64,000 nt of DNA from Bdellovibrio svalbardensis. GTDB lineage: Bacteria > Bdellovibrionota > Bdellovibrionia > Bdellovibrionales > Bdellovibrionaceae. Where the stretch lies: the NCBI RefSeq assembly GCF_029531655.1, contig NZ_JANRMI010000002.1, positions 372,001-436,000 on the forward strand, in the 5' to 3' direction. Below, piece after piece: positions 1-7,980 of this stretch; positions within the stretch are counted from its first letter, which is position 1; every line of letters begins with the position of its first letter. The position numbers and the translations under genes are program-made. The notes beneath the pieces were generated by a model. The model worked only from the letters and a program-made list of their open reading frames with translations. It was not told the DNA's origin and did not search any database.

Positions 1-421
1 TAGTTCCTTTATTGATGGTGATCGTATTGTGGTCGATCACGAGATCGCGGCCGATGACTTGAGCCGAGGTCATCGCCATCTTAGTTTGTTGCTTGAAGTT
101 CAAAAGATCGCGAAGGCGGTCATTTTCCAGAAGCAGCTCGTTCATCTTTTCGAGGCGGGATTGCAGCTCATTGTTAGTGCTATGCAAGCTTTCGCTCTGT
201 TTTTTAATGTTGATCAAGTCCAAGTACATTGCTGTTGTACCTTTGACTCCGTGGCTGAAGCTGTAGAATGTTTCGGCCACAGTGCTGCCCAGAAGGCTGA
301 AAGGTTTGACGAGCCAGTGCGACTCTTGCGGTCTTTGCTGCATGTTGATGGAAAGGAGTGGCAAAGCCAGCACAATTCCAATGAGCACGAGTTTCTTGAG
401 ATCAAAGTTGAAAAAGTTCAA
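1..421 (-). CDS. mreC: Rod shape-determining protein MreC, N-terminal part
   Basis: MreC is a bitopic inner-membrane protein that organises the cell-wall elongation machinery with MreB and MreD. The 140 visible codons read LKKLVLIGIVLALPLL (single N-terminal membrane segment), then a coiled-coil-like stretch (SLHSTNNELQSRLEKMNELL, LLENDRLRDLLNFK) and the start of the beta domain (VIGRDLVIDHNTITINKGT), which matches the MreC family order. The gene runs off the left edge, so the C-terminal part is missing. The start is a TTG at 419-421; an in-frame TGA lies two codons before it, and an AGGTAGG-like ribosome binding site precedes it, so TTG is effectively the only choice. It is divergent from the PpiD-like gene at 624. 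Family call is confident; the neighbours mreB and mreD would lie outside the window. Confidence 0.87.
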   Translation of the reverse strand, partial: MNFFNFDLKKLVLIGIVLALPLLSINMQQRPQESHWLVKPFSLLGSTVAETFYSFSHGVKGTTAMYLDLINIKKQSESLHSTNNELQSRLEKMNELLLENDRLRDLLNFKQQTKMAMTSAQVIGRDLVIDHNTITINKGT

Positions 422-623
422 ATGTCACCTACCTAAGCTGTTCAAATAGAACGCTATTCAAAAGACTTAATTAATTCAACAATTTCCACTTGAAAAAATG
501 AAGAATTCGTTAGGTAATGGCTGCTCTCCCAGTGGCGCAGGTTTCAGAACCGCAGCAAAAGTGGGGGAACGTTTAGGGATTTTCGCCAGTTTTACGATGG
601 TTTGTTTAAGGAAGGAACTTATT

Positions 624-1655
624 ATGAGCGACACTATGGCTGACAAAATGAAGAGAAAGCTTTCTGCTAAGAATGCGACAGCGATGATTCTCTTCGGAGC
701 TATCATTCTTGTTTTCGTATTTTTCGGTTTGCCTGGCAAACTCGGAGCAGGAGTGGGTTCAGTAGCACGCGTGAACAACTCTTTGATCTCAATTGCAGAC
801 TTCCAGCAGGAAGAAAACCGCGTTCAGCAGTATTACCAAAATCTCTTCGGTTCATCGATGGATTTTAGCTCTCAGCGTCAACTGCTTCGTCAACAAGCTC
901 TTGAAAACCTCGTTCGTAACGAGTTGGTTTCTCAAGCTGCACAAAGCGAAGGCATTTTGGCGACTGACGCAGAAGTTCGTGATTTTATCGTGAAAGACAT
1001 TCCGTTCTTTCAACAAAACGGACAATTCCAAAGAGAGTTTTATGCTCGTTACCTAGAGCAAACTCATTCTTCAGCTGGGGACTTCGAAAACAAGGTGCGT
1101 AAAGATATCGCCAATGTTCGTATCCGTCATTTGTTTGAACTTGTGGGGCAACCATCAGCAGTTGAACTTAAGAAGTTGCATGAACTTCGCAGCACGAAAA
1201 TCAACGTGCTTTTCGTGAAAATCGATCAAGAAGCTCTTTCTAAAGTAATGACAAAAGAAAAAGCGGAAGTGGCGATTCAAGCATTGGATGCAGCCCTTGC
1301 AAAAGGTGATGAAGCTGCTGCTAACGTTCAATTGAAAGAATTGAAAGCGACTTGGGAAGAAACTGGCTTTGTTGAGTTGGGTTCTGAAAACTTCCCAAAA
1401 ATCACCAGCGCGGTTGCCACTGACGCGGTGTTTGAACTTTCTAAAGCTCAACCTCTTTTGAAGCGCGTTGTTCGCGATGGCGCTATTAAGTATGTTCTTA
1501 AGTTGAAAGAAACGAAGATCGAGGAAGCCAAAGCGATCGAACCGATGACTGCGGAAATGATGCAAAAACGTCGCGCAGACGGTCTGTTTGAGGCATGGAT
1601 CAATCAGTTCCGTGCAAAATCCCATGTCACTATGAATGCTCAAGCATTGCAGTAG
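624..1655 (+). CDS. PpiD/SurA-N-like periplasmic chaperone lacking a PPIase domain
   Basis: A 343-residue membrane-anchored protein. Residues about 17-38 form one hydrophobic segment (AMILFGAIILVFVFFGLPGK), followed by a SurA_N/PpiD-type helical chaperone region (RVNNSLISIADFQQEENRVQ, then QALENLVRNELVSQAAQSEGI). Full-length PpiD proteins are about 600 residues with a parvulin isomerase domain; I see no parvulin motif here, so it is probably a chaperone-only relative that assists folding of exported proteins. The ATG at 624 has a GGAAGGAA ribosome binding site; an upstream in-frame extension to 498 lacks one and would put a non-signal leader before the membrane helix. It is followed by a clear terminator at 1705-1738. 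Function is inferred from domain similarity only. Confidence 0.75.
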   Translation: MSDTMADKMKRKLSAKNATAMILFGAIILVFVFFGLPGKLGAGVGSVARVNNSLISIADFQQEENRVQQYYQNLFGSSMDFSSQRQLLRQQALENLVRNELVSQAAQSEGILATDAEVRDFIVKDIPFFQQNGQFQREFYARYLEQTHSSAGDFENKVRKDIANVRIRHLFELVGQPSAVELKKLHELRSTKINVLFVKIDQEALSKVMTKEKAEVAIQALDAALAKGDEAAANVQLKELKATWEETGFVELGSENFPKITSAVATDAVFELSKAQPLLKRVVRDGAIKYVLKLKETKIEEAKAIEPMTAEMMQKRRADGLFEAWINQFRAKSHVTMNAQALQ

Positions 1656-1704
1656 TTATCATGTTGCAATTCGTTCGTGAAATTCCACTGCGAATAGTAA
1701 TTCA

Positions 1705-1738
1705 AGAGGCCTCGTCTGAAAGACGGGGCTTTTTGTTT
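1705..1738 (+). terminator. Rho-independent terminator
   Basis: Nine-base-pair stem GCCTCGTCT / AGACGGGGC (one G-U pair) with loop GAA, followed by CTTTTTGTTTT. It ends the transcript of the PpiD-like gene. Confidence 0.85.
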
Positions 1739-1783
1739 TATGTGTCAGCAGGGTTTACTAAAGAGATAAACCCTTTAACGGGC

Positions 1784-2299
1784 ATGTCGGCAAATTTGCC
1801 CCTGATAGACCGGTGGCTTGCCGGTTTAAAGGCGGATCTTGAGAGAAAATGTTTTGTGCTTAGCTCCGAAAGCTTGAATCAAGTTTGCGCTGAAATCTTG
1901 GCGTCAGCTCGATTGAATCTTTCTCAGCAAGCTCAGAGCGATGGGACTCAATTGGTGAGTTTGGAATTTAGGGAGCATCGCGGCTGGGCCTTTTCTTGGT
2001 GCGTGCCACAAGGCGTGGAGGAGATGACATTAAAGCATTTCTATTACCACGAGGCCTTCCTAGCAGATCCTGCTAAATTTGAACTGTTCAAGATCGAGCT
2101 ACAGTGGCGCCGGCTCGTTGGTTGTGATTTCGAATTTGCCAGCTTGGGCGACGTCCTCTTGAAAGAACTACGGGCAAGCAATCTTGAGGAGCTCTGTAGG
2201 AAGTTGTCTCAACTTAAAGGTCATAAAGTAGAAAGTGGCAGCCTGCTTGATGCTGTGACGGTTCACAATCTCAGCCAAAACTTTAAGGTCACTGTTTAG
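1784..2299 (+). CDS. Hypothetical cytoplasmic protein, 171 aa
   Basis: I do not recognise a family. The protein has no signal peptide or membrane segment; it is mixed alpha/beta in character and rich in Leu, Glu and Trp (for example REHRGWAFSWCVPQG and LFKIELQWRRLVGCDFEF). The open frame extends upstream through the terminator at 1705-1738, so the real start must lie after it; the ATG at 1784 is my choice although its ribosome binding site is poor (AAGAGA about 15 nt upstream). A GTG at 1742 is an alternative. The gene is followed immediately by a perfect palindrome (2299-2323) that probably serves as its terminator and faces the minus-strand operon ending at 2381. Confidence 0.55.
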   Translation: MSANLPLIDRWLAGLKADLERKCFVLSSESLNQVCAEILASARLNLSQQAQSDGTQLVSLEFREHRGWAFSWCVPQGVEEMTLKHFYYHEAFLADPAKFELFKIELQWRRLVGCDFEFASLGDVLLKELRASNLEELCRKLSQLKGHKVESGSLLDAVTVHNLSQNFKVTV

Positions 2300-2323
2300 C
2301 AAAAGGTGCCAGGCACCTTTTGC
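2299..2323. repeat. Perfect palindrome GCAAAAGGTGCC-A-GGCACCTTTTGC
   Basis: Two perfect 12-nt inverted arms around a single A, placed between convergent genes. It can form a strong hairpin on either strand and has A/T runs at both ends, so a bidirectional terminator is plausible. Related AAAGGTGCC or AAAGGTAC palindromes occur at 29878-29904, 33125-33245 and 61026-61044. Confidence 0.85.
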
Positions 2324-2380
2324 TTCACTCGGCGCATTAAAAACAAAGACATAATTCGTAAAAGCGGCCTTCGAAATTTG

Positions 2381-3637
2381 CTATTGAGGGGTTCCTGTCG
2401 AAACCCACTTCTCAACAATCGAGCGCATTGATGAGGACATCATTCCCGATGTCGGCATCGGATTGCTGGAGTCATTGATGCGAGTCAGGATTTTGGCAGC
2501 TTTTGCCTTGGACTGAGCGTAGTCGCTCAGATCTAAACCGGCACGAGCGCTGGATCCTGTGTGGCAGCTGAAGCATTGATTTTTAAAGACACCTAGTTTT
2601 GCATCAGATGAAACCAACTGCGCGAAGGAAACGGTCGCAGGGGTTGTATCGACCACGACGACATCGGTCGACCCGGTCCCGCAAGTTGTCGAGGCGTCCA
2701 CTTTTTCGATGGAAGTGAATTGCACGGCAAACTTATCGGTATTTTTTTGCATGGCTTGGACTAAAAGCTGCGCATTGCCTACCGGAGCCAGATTCAATGG
2801 TGTGTTCGGACAAACCACTGCATTGATGTTTCTATACGTGGTGGCCGCATCTATCATTTTATCATTCAGATAAAAGAACAAGCCTTTCACGCGATATTTG
2901 GCAGTTCCCGAAGTCAGTTTGATATTCGGGTTGCGAATGGCGTAGCCTACAGTGTTGCCGCCCACTTTTGCGACTTGGGCTTCTAAAGAAAGCTCAAGAG
3001 GATAGGTGGTGCTTTTGGCTGGCATTGTGGATGTAAAGTTCCAAGTGAGCTTACTCCAGATAGCTGCATTGTCCTTGTTCGCAATAATGGCGGGATTGGT
3101 GATATAAGAAGTCACTACAGATTTGTCGACGGTGTCGGTGCCTTTACAGCTAGCCCAATCTGTCAGAGCGGTTTCCCACTCTGCTTTTAAACTTGAAATA
3201 GCTCCGTTGTTCTGTGGCCCTGTCGCAGGGTAGTTATGATTTTGGTTTACAGCATTATTAGAGATCGCAATGTAACCCTTATCTTTAAAAATTTGATACG
3301 ACATATACTGATTGGCAGAGGCAAAAGCTGGAGCTTCATGTTCCCCATTGTGGCAACCCGCGCAGTTTTTTCTAAGAAAGACATAATATCCAGAACCAAA
3401 CTTCGCATAGATCTGATCTTCGCAGATGTCTCCAGTGCTTTCATTCCCAGAAGATGTGTCGGTCGGAGTTGTGGATCCCGTGCCGCTGCTGGGAGTTTCC
3501 AATCTGGCTTCAGTTGAAGAGCTTGAAATAGCAAAGCCCTCACCCAGGCCTGTGCTGCAGTTTTGAAAGCACAACAAAAGCACCAAAGTTCCTGAGGTCA
3601 GTCCTATAATTTTATATTGGTTCTTCTTGTTCATCAT
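2381..3637 (-). CDS. Lipoprotein with two c-type heme motifs
   Basis: A 418-residue exported lipoprotein. The N-terminus has a lipobox ending at Cys27 (LLLCFQNC), followed by a Ser/Thr/Gly-rich linker. Two CxxCH motifs are visible: CAGCH at about residues 92-96 and CFSCH at about 355-359, the second followed by a Met-rich segment (NPMPTSGMM) that could supply an axial ligand. The middle, about 150-330, resembles a beta-rich accessory domain. This pattern matches di-heme or split cytochrome c proteins used in respiratory or redox complexes. It is the last gene of a four-gene minus-strand operon (7602 to 2381); the previous gene ends 7 nt upstream, and an AAGGGA site serves the ATG at 3637. Its redox partner and substrate are not deducible. 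Confidence 0.75.
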   Translation of the reverse strand: MMNKKNQYKIIGLTSGTLVLLLCFQNCSTGLGEGFAISSSSTEARLETPSSGTGSTTPTDTSSGNESTGDICEDQIYAKFGSGYYVFLRKNCAGCHNGEHEAPAFASANQYMSYQIFKDKGYIAISNNAVNQNHNYPATGPQNNGAISSLKAEWETALTDWASCKGTDTVDKSVVTSYITNPAIIANKDNAAIWSKLTWNFTSTMPAKSTTYPLELSLEAQVAKVGGNTVGYAIRNPNIKLTSGTAKYRVKGLFFYLNDKMIDAATTYRNINAVVCPNTPLNLAPVGNAQLLVQAMQKNTDKFAVQFTSIEKVDASTTCGTGSTDVVVVDTTPATVSFAQLVSSDAKLGVFKNQCFSCHTGSSARAGLDLSDYAQSKAKAAKILTRINDSSNPMPTSGMMSSSMRSIVEKWVSTGTPQ

Positions 3638-3644
3638 ATTTCCC

Positions 3645-5057
3645 TTAGGCAGCGTGCAGTTTAACTACTTTTTCGACATCGTCTGACTGTAAGGTCGCTG
3701 GGGCTAATTGTTTAAACAGACCCATTTTATTATTCAAATTCAAATAATTTGCGAGGATGGCCGCGGCAACATAATCGGGGCGGGTGCCCACCAAAGTGGT
3801 TGTATCCACGCTTTGATCATCAAGGTAGTGTCCGATCTGAGTTCCGCTGGCTTTGATCTTACCAGTAGGGTCATAGGAAATAATCAGCTGCACAGAAGAG
3901 CTGTAGTCACTTGACCAGATGCTTGCTGAAGAATCTGAAGTCTCAGACACGCAGGCACCGTCTGTGGTGATAAGGATGAATAAAGGTTTTTGCAATCGGT
4001 GAGCAAGCTCAATCATCTTCCCAACGTGGACACCGGCTGCGAAGTCTTTGGCGTCAGCAGCAGAGCGCAGTCCCGGAGCATGGTAATCATAGCCCCCAAG
4101 AGTGATGCGTCCGTGCGCAATATTGCCTTTCAAGGCGTTGTAGACAACCCCTGAAGTCATAGACTCAATATTATTGAGGGCGGTGGTTTCGTTGATTCCA
4201 TAGACGGCCTGAACCGCCGCATTTTTGCGGGAATCGACGCCAGAAGCGCCACCTGCAGCGATAATATCACTGGATTTGATCCCAGCCTCTTGCAAAGCAA
4301 CTTTTACGCCATCTTTGCTGCTGTTGAGTTTCGCAGCTTGAGCCGTCGTCATTTTTGCAACAAAGGAACTTAAAAGCCCCTTTTGCTGTTTGCTCAACAA
4401 GCCTCCATCGACAAGGGCACTGGAGTAGTTCAAAGCCGCAAAAAGATCCGAGAGTGTAGCGATATTAAGAGTGGTATTTGGAGCACTGAAGACGGTGCGC
4501 AGATTTTCACTGGCCGAGCCGAAGTGAACTCCTGGTAAAATGCTGCCGACCAAGCCTGCCTTTTCCAGCGGACCAGAGAGGTCATAGAAAGGTCGCGACG
4601 CCGCAAGTGCATTGGTGTCGTTGGCGGTATTGGTGCAAAGAGCCGCGAGCCGCGCTTTGCTCAAAGCATTCGCCGAAGCAACGGACATCACGCCCTTATG
4701 AAACTGCGAGGAAGAAGCGAAGTCAGCGCCCATCACCCGAGTGATATCAAAGCCGGCTTTGCCAAGCCCCAGCTTTGAGTATGAACTCAATAGGTCACCA
4801 CCGGAATTTTTAACGACAAAGTTTCCATGCAAAGCCGCTCCACCACTGAGGCTTAAAGTCACAAAAGGCATCATGGGAGTGGTGTCGGCCGCGAGGGCTT
4901 TTTCAGTCATAGTCAAAATAGAAGTCACAGCGCCGGGCAAGGCCACGCGTGTCGCAAAACTCAGAAGGCCCACTTCCAGCAGTTCGCGACGAGACAAACG
5001 AAGACCTGCGGGATTATCCTTGTTTTCAATGATGGATTTCAGTTTGTCGTTCTTCAT
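3645..5057 (-). CDS. DUF1501-like exported protein with twin-arginine-type leader
   Basis: A 470-residue protein. Its leader contains SRRELLEVG at residues 22-30 followed by a hydrophobic stretch and AxA (KALAAD), the layout of a Tat signal. The body resembles the DUF1501 family (alkaline-phosphatase-like fold): a first-strand glycine motif (LSLSGGAALHG), the segment GGYDYHAPG comparable to the GGFDTH motif of that family, and ITTDGACVSE comparable to the TFSEFGR region. In planctomycetes and related bacteria such proteins are encoded next to c-type cytochrome partners, as here. The typical metal ligands are not all recognisable, so catalytic activity is uncertain. An AGAGGAAAA site precedes the ATG at 5057; it lies between two lipoprotein genes in one operon. 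Confidence 0.65.
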   Translation of the reverse strand: MKNDKLKSIIENKDNPAGLRLSRRELLEVGLLSFATRVALPGAVTSILTMTEKALAADTTPMMPFVTLSLSGGAALHGNFVVKNSGGDLLSSYSKLGLGKAGFDITRVMGADFASSSQFHKGVMSVASANALSKARLAALCTNTANDTNALAASRPFYDLSGPLEKAGLVGSILPGVHFGSASENLRTVFSAPNTTLNIATLSDLFAALNYSSALVDGGLLSKQQKGLLSSFVAKMTTAQAAKLNSSKDGVKVALQEAGIKSSDIIAAGGASGVDSRKNAAVQAVYGINETTALNNIESMTSGVVYNALKGNIAHGRITLGGYDYHAPGLRSAADAKDFAAGVHVGKMIELAHRLQKPLFILITTDGACVSETSDSSASIWSSDYSSSVQLIISYDPTGKIKASGTQIGHYLDDQSVDTTTLVGTRPDYVAAAILANYLNLNNKMGLFKQLAPATLQSDDVEKVVKLHAA

Positions 5058-5067
5058 AGTTTTCCTC

Positions 5068-5745
5068 TTACATTAAATACGATTCAGGTAGTGAAAGCAT
5101 TCCCGTGCAGATAAAGGTGGCTAGCTTCTCGGACTCAGTCGCCTTGCCCATGGCAGTGGCATCCAGTGTTGAAAAGTAAGCATCTACTGTTTCGGTAATG
5201 GCCTTCTTTTCATCTTCAGTGGGATTTCTCATCCAAAAGCGTTGGGCCATGGCAGCAAAGGTATTGTAAGCACCGACCTTGCCATAAGCAGAAGGGCCTT
5301 TGGTGAAATCGATAAATTTGAAAAGATCGCGAGTTCCTTTTTTCTCTTTGGCCACGGCCTGCTTGCAGACAACGCCAGCCAAAGAAGTCATGGCAATCAT
5401 CGCTGGTGAGCTAATAAAAGCCAAATCACCACGAGGAGCCAATAGATTTCTGCGGTAGTTGATTTCAGCGTTCACTTCCGTTTTATTGATATCAGCAGGG
5501 GACAAATTAAGCAGTGACATCATAGACTCTAGAGTCTGCTTTGAATCTACCGGAACGGGCTCGTCAAGCTCAGAGGCTTTGAGAGCGGCATCACCGGAAA
5601 GATCCGTTGTCGCATCCCCGGAATTCGAGGAGCTGCTTAAGCTGGACATATTCTGCTGTTGTGCGCAGTTTTGAAAAGAAAGCGCAATAACCGCAAATGA
5701 AAAAGTAAAGCCAATGCCCAGGCCGATACTACGTTTGATTTTCAT
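5068..5745 (-). CDS. Small lipoprotein of the cytochrome/DUF1501 operon
   Basis: A 225-residue lipoprotein with lipobox ALSFQNC near residue 27, almost the same FQNC signature as the lipoprotein at 2381. A Ser-rich acidic linker precedes a helical domain (SLLNLSPADINKTEVNAEIN, then ISSPAMIAMTSLAGVVCKQA) with one further pair of Cys residues. I recognise no family, but its position directly after the heme protein gene at 5749 and before the DUF1501-like gene suggests a structural subunit of one envelope complex. Its ribosome binding site AAGGAG overlaps the stop codon of the upstream gene, so translation is likely coupled. Confidence 0.65.
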   Translation of the reverse strand: MKIKRSIGLGIGFTFSFAVIALSFQNCAQQQNMSSLSSSSNSGDATTDLSGDAALKASELDEPVPVDSKQTLESMMSLLNLSPADINKTEVNAEINYRRNLLAPRGDLAFISSPAMIAMTSLAGVVCKQAVAKEKKGTRDLFKFIDFTKGPSAYGKVGAYNTFAAMAQRFWMRNPTEDEKKAITETVDAYFSTLDATAMGKATESEKLATFICTGMLSLPESYLM

Positions 5746-5748
5746 AGT

Positions 5749-7602
5749 TTACTCCTTCACCAATCCACAAACAGGGTCTAAGGCCACTTCTTGATAAAGG
5801 CCTTTAAGGTTGTAATTTACAGCTTCAAAGCGATCGCCCAGTCTGACGAGTGTTGAGTATTGAGTGGACGCCAATTTTCTGCCGCAAACACTTTCATAAA
5901 CTTTTTTAGCCATGCATTGGCTGAAACGGCGTGATTCTGAAATCATCCGGCCAAAATCTTTGATGCCTTTGCCGCCGGTTTTGTTGCCACCTCTCCAGCC
6001 AAAAAAGGTGGATTTGCTGCCCAAAGTGGCGTTGTTCACGAAGGTGTCGCTCTTCACAACGAAGCCGTAAGCATAACTGCCTTTATTGAGTTTTGTTGCG
6101 ATTCCCGTCTCAGAATCGAATGAGTTTGATGGGTAAAGCATGGACTGCTCTTTGGCCTGTAAATAGGCAGGAGTAAGATTGCCGGGTGAGGGACGACCGC
6201 GATTGATGAGTTTTCCGAGCAAACGCGTTTGCTCGGTGGCGACAGTGTTCTTTGCAGTTAGAATCGCTTCATAATGGGCATAAATAAGAGAGAATTCCTT
6301 TTTGTTGTCCAAATTGCAAAGCAAGAATTTTTCTTCTTGAACGTCAGCCGTCAGAGCCTTGTTAGACAAGTTGTTTAAGCAAGTTGCGACATAAGTTGTT
6401 TTATAATCGGCGCTGGCAAGATTCAGTCTGATATCTGCCAGGACGGATTGTTTTTTTGCGCGGAAGTCTGCAATCAAATCCGTCGCAATTTTTGGATCGC
6501 GAATACTATTTAAAATAGGCATGAGGGCCGCTGTGGCGGCAGCCGGTGTCGACCCGCGAGAAATTAAAAAGTCATAGCGGGTTTTGTAGTAAAGGGAGTT
6601 CTCTTGATTGATTTCAAGGTCAGGGATGATATTTGCAATCACAGGCTGGAAAATATTTTTTAGAAAAGCACTGTAGCTGTCTGAGATCTTATTCTCGTTA
6701 AAGAAAGTACCATTGGTCTGCGTGTAAGTACCTGTGGCTGTACCGTTGAGTGATTTCTCATAGTCCATTTTGCCAAAGGCTGGTCGCATGGCATCCATCA
6801 CTGAGTGACAGCTCTTACAACTTGTGAGGAACTTATTGTAGTCGCCGGCAGGAAAGCGCTCAACATCGCGACCAATATATTGGTCCGAGGCATTGGAGTC
6901 CGCAGCTTCCGCCATGGTTACGCATAAAAACTGATTCATCGTGTATTCAACCGCACGACGGTTGGTGCCTCCACTCAAAGCTCGCTCCGCAAAAGTTCTT
7001 GTGGAGAAAATGCCCGCAGGCTCAGGGTTGTTGCCCAGAGTGATCATGGGAGTTGATCTTTGACTCTGCGTAAATGGACTGTCTGCAGCGGACACGACCA
7101 GCTGTTGGCGTGGATGATAAGTCAAAGCTTTGGTTAGATCCACAAAGCCCGTTTCCACTTGTGAGAAGTTGGTTTGATTTAAAAAACGAGTTCTTTGGTC
7201 GTCATCGTTCGGAACGCCGGAAATATCATAGTAGTAGTCCGCAGTCAGAATGTCGCGGAAGTCTTTATTGTCGCGCACAACACCAGCCACCAAGGCAGCA
7301 AAGTCATTGAAGGCAAAGTTGACGGAGTCATCTTTGTTGGAAAGACGAATTGAAAAGTTCTTAATCTGCACATTCAAAAAATCGGGTGTTGTCGTGATAT
7401 AGCGAGCCGCCTCAAGTCTTTTACCTTGAGAGATCAATTCGACAACTTTGATAAGTTCCGGCTTTGTGGAAGCGGCCTTAACCCCGGTCATGCGTTCATA
7501 AAGTTTCTTAGCCACACGCTTGTCCGCATCTGTCGCAGCACTTTGTGCTTGAACAGATAAAGACAGAGCAAGAACTGCGAAGCAGACTTTATACCTAATC
7601 AT
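5749..7602 (-). CDS. Secreted c-type cytochrome-like protein (DUF1592/DUF1588-like)
   Basis: First gene of the four-gene operon, 617 residues. A Sec signal peptide (CFAVLALSLSVQAQSAA) is followed by helical segments like those of DUF1592/DUF1588 proteins (VAKKLYERMTGVK, RYITTTPDFLNVQI, NKDFRDILTADYYYD), a single heme motif CKSCH at about 262-266, then RPAFGKMDYE downstream, typical of the CxxCH...GFALENFD-like region of that family. I infer a periplasmic redox or carbohydrate-related protein; family relatives have no assigned reaction. The ATG at 7602 has an AGGGGAA ribosome binding site. A Cys-rich C-terminal tail (CMAKKVYESVCGRK, DPVCGLVKE) could be disulphide bonded. Confidence 0.65.
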   Translation of the reverse strand: MIRYKVCFAVLALSLSVQAQSAATDADKRVAKKLYERMTGVKAASTKPELIKVVELISQGKRLEAARYITTTPDFLNVQIKNFSIRLSNKDDSVNFAFNDFAALVAGVVRDNKDFRDILTADYYYDISGVPNDDDQRTRFLNQTNFSQVETGFVDLTKALTYHPRQQLVVSAADSPFTQSQRSTPMITLGNNPEPAGIFSTRTFAERALSGGTNRRAVEYTMNQFLCVTMAEAADSNASDQYIGRDVERFPAGDYNKFLTSCKSCHSVMDAMRPAFGKMDYEKSLNGTATGTYTQTNGTFFNENKISDSYSAFLKNIFQPVIANIIPDLEINQENSLYYKTRYDFLISRGSTPAAATAALMPILNSIRDPKIATDLIADFRAKKQSVLADIRLNLASADYKTTYVATCLNNLSNKALTADVQEEKFLLCNLDNKKEFSLIYAHYEAILTAKNTVATEQTRLLGKLINRGRPSPGNLTPAYLQAKEQSMLYPSNSFDSETGIATKLNKGSYAYGFVVKSDTFVNNATLGSKSTFFGWRGGNKTGGKGIKDFGRMISESRRFSQCMAKKVYESVCGRKLASTQYSTLVRLGDRFEAVNYNLKGLYQEVALDPVCGLVKE

Positions 7603-7980
7603 GATTTATTCCCCTACACAGAATGGTATCGGACGGACGCAGGGTTTTTATAAGAGGCGAAGAAACAGTCCACATTGAGAACATGGCCATGCCAGATGAA
7701 TCCTATTGGAATTGGGGTATTAGAACAAAAGTTCGTCATTTCAAATGAAATGTATTTGTTTTGACTGTTTGAGTGATGGAGATTTTCTAAGCATTTAAGA
7801 ATGAAAACGAGGGCGTTTTTCTTTAAAAAATTGTTCCAGAAATGGCTCATGGGGCAATCCGTACAGGGACTCAGGTCAAAATGAGACAATTCTTGACAGT
7901 TTGAAGGCAGTTGGATGATGTTCGGCTCTCATGAATGGGGCTGTGGAGCTGGGTTACCAAGCTGGGCTGTCGGAGATGTT
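7603..7980. other. Divergent intergenic region, no convincing gene
   Basis: 378 nt separating the minus-strand cytochrome operon from the plus-strand phosphodiesterase gene. An open frame of 91 codons on the minus strand (7614-7889) has no family resemblance and no ribosome binding site and is probably spurious. The region must hold the two divergent promoters. An AT-rich TTTTATAA sits at 7645-7652 and TTGACA at 7894-7899, but I cannot pair either with a convincing partner element. Confidence 0.5.

Noticed and set aside
1595-1783. Upstream extension of the 171-aa gene across the terminator
   Set aside because: A clear terminator at 1705-1738 lies inside it; the extension has no similarity and no ribosome binding site.
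7614-7889. Open frame of 91 codons on the minus strand upstream of the cytochrome operon
   Set aside because: No ribosome binding site, no family resemblance, unusual composition; it covers the promoter region between divergent genes.
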